From Hormiphora californensis (lineage: Eukaryota > Ctenophora > Tentaculata > Cydippida > Pleurobrachiidae): a stretch of 64,000 bases of DNA. Positions within the stretch are counted from its first letter, which is position 1. Each line of letters starts with the position of its first letter. The notes beneath the pieces are model-generated. The model was not told where the DNA came from, searched no databases, and saw only the letters and a program-made list of their open reading frames with translations. The stretch spans positions 4,147,356 to 4,211,355 of the forward strand of contig CM035356.1 in NCBI GenBank assembly GCA_020137815.1, given 5' to 3'. A program made the translations under genes and the position numbers. Positions 61,205-64,000 of this stretch are shown in pieces.

Positions 61205-62600
61205 GGAAAAACAGAAAATTTATAAAATTTTGGAAGTTTTTCCAAAATTCAGCGGGGGGGTGCCCGAAGAGAGGGAAGGGTTTCCCCATGGAAACCCAAA
61301 AAAAGGAGGGAAATTAACCGAAAACGAAAACGGTTTAGAGTGGAATGGGGAGGGGGGCCCAAAATTCCCAATTTCGGGTTTTTACGGGGGGAAAAGCGGG
61401 GGGGGGGGGAGAAAAGGGGAGAGAAGGGGGGGGGGGAAAAAAAAAAAAAACAAAAGGAAAAAAAAAAAGGGGAAGGGGGAAAAAAAGGGGGGGGGGGAAA
61501 AAGGGGGCAGGGGCGGGGGAGAGAGGGGAAAAAAAAAAAAAAAACCCCCCCCTTCTTTTTTTTTTTTCCTCATTTTTTTTTTTTTTCCCCCCCCCCTTTT
61601 TCTCTCTCTTTCTCTTTTTTCCCCTTTTCCTCTCTCTATCTCTTTTTTTTCTTCAATGTAAAATCAGTTTCGATACTTTCCATCACACACAATCGGGAAA
61701 CCCAGGGCCCAAAGAAATAACAATTCTTTAATTAGCGAAATCAAAATATTAAAACTGGTTTTTTTGGTATCTTCAATAAGGAACAATAAATCTGAGGTCC
61801 CGGAAAAAAAAAGGCCCATTTAGTGTCTTCCTGCACACAACGGTCAACTTGTTTCCCTTTTAAAACGCCATTTTCAGAATTTGGCCTCCTCCGCTTTCCC
61901 CCCTCAGGTTTATGGGGGCTACTTTACTCGTTTCCCTTTTGAAAAAGGGGGGGAAGAATTTTTAAAACAAAGATAATTTAGGCTCGGCAAATAAGGAATG
62001 AATAATGTGAGTGGGGGTTTGGAAAAATGTAAAAATTTTAAAAAATTAAACGGGTTACCTGGTATTGGTTACCATGGTAAATGGTTTTTGAGAAAAATTC
62101 GTGTCCAACCTGTAACTTGTAAACCTCGGTCCTTTAAACTTTTTGTAGGAGTAATCAAGGGGTACCCAAACCTGAAAAAGAACAGAACCCAGGGCCATGA
62201 GCCCGCCAGGGTTAACCAAACTCAGGTGGTCCCTTTTTCTTTCCCCAAAAACATGCCCGGGGTTTGGGAATAGTGGTTGGGGATCTGTTCGATCGCCCCC
62301 CGTTCCCAAAAAGCAAAAAACCCCGGGGAGGGGCAGCGAAAGTTTTAAATTTTTCCCGTTTGATTTTTTTTGGTTTTAATTAAGGAGACCCCTGTGTACA
62401 AAAAATTAGTGATTAAACAGGGGGTTTTACTTGAATGTTTGACAGTTAGAACTCCCGATCCACAATTGGGGTTATTCAAAACAGGAATCTGGAAAAGAGG
62501 GAAGGGGAAATTTTGGGAAAAACTTTTGGGGGAATGTTTGTTTTGGCTGTTCAAAATTTTTAATGTTTTAGTCTAAGTTAGATCTAAAGTTGGCAACAGA
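61205..62600. other. Probable low-quality sequence between the tetraspanins
   Basis: 61230-61660 is made of homopolymer runs; 61700-62570 reads like normal sequence damaged by many errors. The last exons of tetraspanin 2 and the first exon of tetraspanin 1 are expected here. On the minus strand, about 62235-62110 (LVNPGGLMALGSVLFQ) resembles the tetraspanin TM4 exon, and about 62500-62380 (NNPNCGSGVL) could be the second half of the extracellular loop. Confidence 0.55.
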
Positions 62601-62639
62601 AGTCACAATACTGAAGAAGGAAAAAAGAAGAATACTGAC

Positions 62640-63731
62640 CTTGGTAGCAGTTTTAGTAAAGTTACTAGCCCACCCAGTGCTATTATGATTAGGAGTAGCC
62701 CACTCCTTCCACCCCCAGTGCCCACAACATCCCATGTGCTGGTGGACCCAGTCCATTGACTCAGTGTAGTCAGCCGCCTGTACATCTTTTTCTGTGGGAG
62801 ATATCTCAGCATTACACATGTACCATAAAACTAACATAATTTGCAACAAAAGACATTCTGAAGGGTATGGGAATCATAGCTGCGTGCCAGACTACTTCCT
62901 TGAAGCTGATATACAGTTTCAATATCATACCGTCTCCGTATTGCTGCACAGTAGTCGTCATCCCACTGGTAATGTAGTAATGAAGACTGGCCTCCGAGGT
63001 GAAGAGTATAACTACTGCTGCAAACTGGCCCAACAAAACTAGAACCATACACACAAGGACCTGCAGAAGTAGAGACATATAGTAAAGCCGCAAAGTAAAT
63101 TCATCGATTGACTGATAGTTTAGCCGTTTTTGCATCTTTCGAATTCAAAGAGCGTTTTCCTAACCTATTCGCCATGTATCAATAACAAAGCTTACCACGG
63201 CAAGGAGTATAGATTGTTTCCTGAATACCCCGATAATACTAATAACAGCTGTCACCATCAACACGCTCCCAATCACCAGTAGTATTATCATAACGGGTGC
63301 TATCTCATTTCCTACAGTCGTCCCAATGCTACTGGTCCGACCGTAGAGGTAACCGCCGACTGTCGTCAGGGCAATGCCAATCAACTGGGGATAAGGAGAA
63401 TTTGTTTATTTGTTCTATCCCTCCTTTACAGTTTACAAGGGTCGCACAAGGCAATAGAGAGGGGCCTGTGGAGTCAGACGGGGTAGGTGTCTGACTTGAT
63501 GCATAACAACAGACGTTTTACCCAGTAAATCAGATTCCTAAGACGCGTCGTATACAAATAAACAAACAAACAAACAACAGATGAGTTGGGTACAGGCTGT
63601 CTGGCGCCGCAAACCCCATCTGAGAATCAAACCGGGGTCTGGCGCCGCTAGACAGGGTGTAGGATACTGACCATGAGAACGACATTGAAGAAGCTAGCAA
63701 TGCTGGCCAGGAGGGTTTCTTTGACCTCCAT
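62640..63731 (-). CDS. Tetraspanin 2 (C-terminal exons not reliably found)
   Basis: Four exons: 63731-63672, 63384-63196, 63060-62931 and 62791-62640; 531 nt, 177 residues. The start exon is MEVKETLLASIASFFNVVLM, the beginning of TM1. LIGIALTTVGGYLYG completes TM1, then TM2 (MIILLVIGSVLMVTAVISII) and FRKQSILLAV. TM3 is CMVLVLLGQFAAVVILF. The loop has HMGCCGHWGW, the CCG signature. Intron positions and phases are the same as in tetraspanin 1, and stretches such as GQFAAVVILFTS and IGVFRKQSxLL are shared, so the pair is a tandem duplication. The frame stays open into the donor at 62639; the remaining loop, TM4 and tail would lie in the damaged sequence below. Confidence 0.85.
63598..63656. repeat. 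Mini-element with CTGTCTGGCGCC end
   Basis: CTGTCTGGCGCCGCAAACCC starts the segment and a second GTCTGGCGCCGC, then CTAGACAG, closes it. The start and CCCATCTGAG inside match the ends of the 247-bp hairpin at 29605-29851. It lies in the first intron of tetraspanin 2. Confidence 0.5.
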
Positions 63732-64000
63732 ATCTCTCACTCCGCCGCTCCCTTTTGGAGCTCACAGAAACAGGTTTTGTAAAATCAGGCGTCTACAATC
63801 AGGGGGTAATGTGTAGTATCGAGCTCAGCTGCGTATACAATCAGTAATGTATACTATTATAGAGCTCAGAGAAGTTGGTATCAGAAGAAACAATGTTCAA
63901 TTGGTCGTCTGTCATGGAAGATTGTTGTGTGTGTATATTGTGCAAGCTATGTGTTTCCCAGTGTAAACACAGTGCGGAAAAGAGTAGTTTTATCTCCCCA
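63732..64000. other. Upstream region of tetraspanin 2
   Basis: Should contain the promoter and 5' UTR of tetraspanin 2. The word ATAGAGCTCAG / GTATCGAGCTCAG recurs near 63815 and 63860. No clear TATA box and no further gene. Confidence 0.4.

Overview
The window is animal nuclear DNA. Genes are split by GT-AG introns and encode animal-type proteins: a Polycomb RING protein, the tRNA methyltransferase subunit WDR4, the export factor SARNP, the micropeptide SMIM30, a rhodopsin-class GPCR, a PDZ scaffold and two tetraspanins. Short introns, abundant (GA)n/(CT)n microsatellites, a berberine-bridge-type oxidase and the kinds of retroelement present suggest an early-branching animal. A sponge is my first guess and a cnidarian my second. 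This rests on memory of family distributions, not on a database search.

Layout. 1-213 is a partial exon of an unrecognised gene. 1.1-13.4 kb holds five minus-strand genes: PCGF3/5-like (1118-4593), SARNP (5643-7184), WDR4 (8696-10638), an intronless BBE-like FAD oxidase (11233-12900) and SMIM30 (13088-13348). I reassembled the exons of four of them from splice sites and phase; the summed lengths are exact codon multiples (239, 318, 345 and 55 aa). 13.4-26.5 kb is gene-poor and filled with foldback elements, satellites and microsatellites. 26.5-29.3 kb is a GPCR gene or pseudogene with four successive +1 frame breaks. 29.6-41.5 kb is a transposon nest: a SAP-RT-nuclease retroelement (A) interrupted by a 4.8-kb LINE, a second truncated copy (B) in opposite orientation, and two non-autonomous elements. 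41.97-58.06 kb is one plus-strand gene of 11 exons encoding a 1022-aa PDZ scaffold. 58.5-63.7 kb is a tandem pair of minus-strand tetraspanin genes separated by sequence that looks like poor base-calling.

The most unusual content is the palindromic DNA. Two elements (7337-8621 and 20947-22345) share TTAA-bounded ends and inverted arms of 610-630 bp, and in the first the arms are almost identical. The second is nested inside one arm of a still larger foldback (about 20635-23612). The opposite arm of that host keeps the empty target site with a single TTAA, so the window itself proves element borders, target duplication and order of insertion. Other foldbacks of about 80 to 1100 bp occur at 4893, 5231, 13481, 14277, 29605, 40750, 44545, 45382, 52128 and 60417.

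The genes do not form one pathway. The minus-strand cluster is a set of housekeeping genes (chromatin, mRNA export, tRNA modification, ER micropeptide) plus a secreted oxidase. The two tetraspanins arose by local duplication. Long stretches at 47.4-48.3, 50.4-51.3 and 61.2-62.6 kb should be treated as unreliable sequence.
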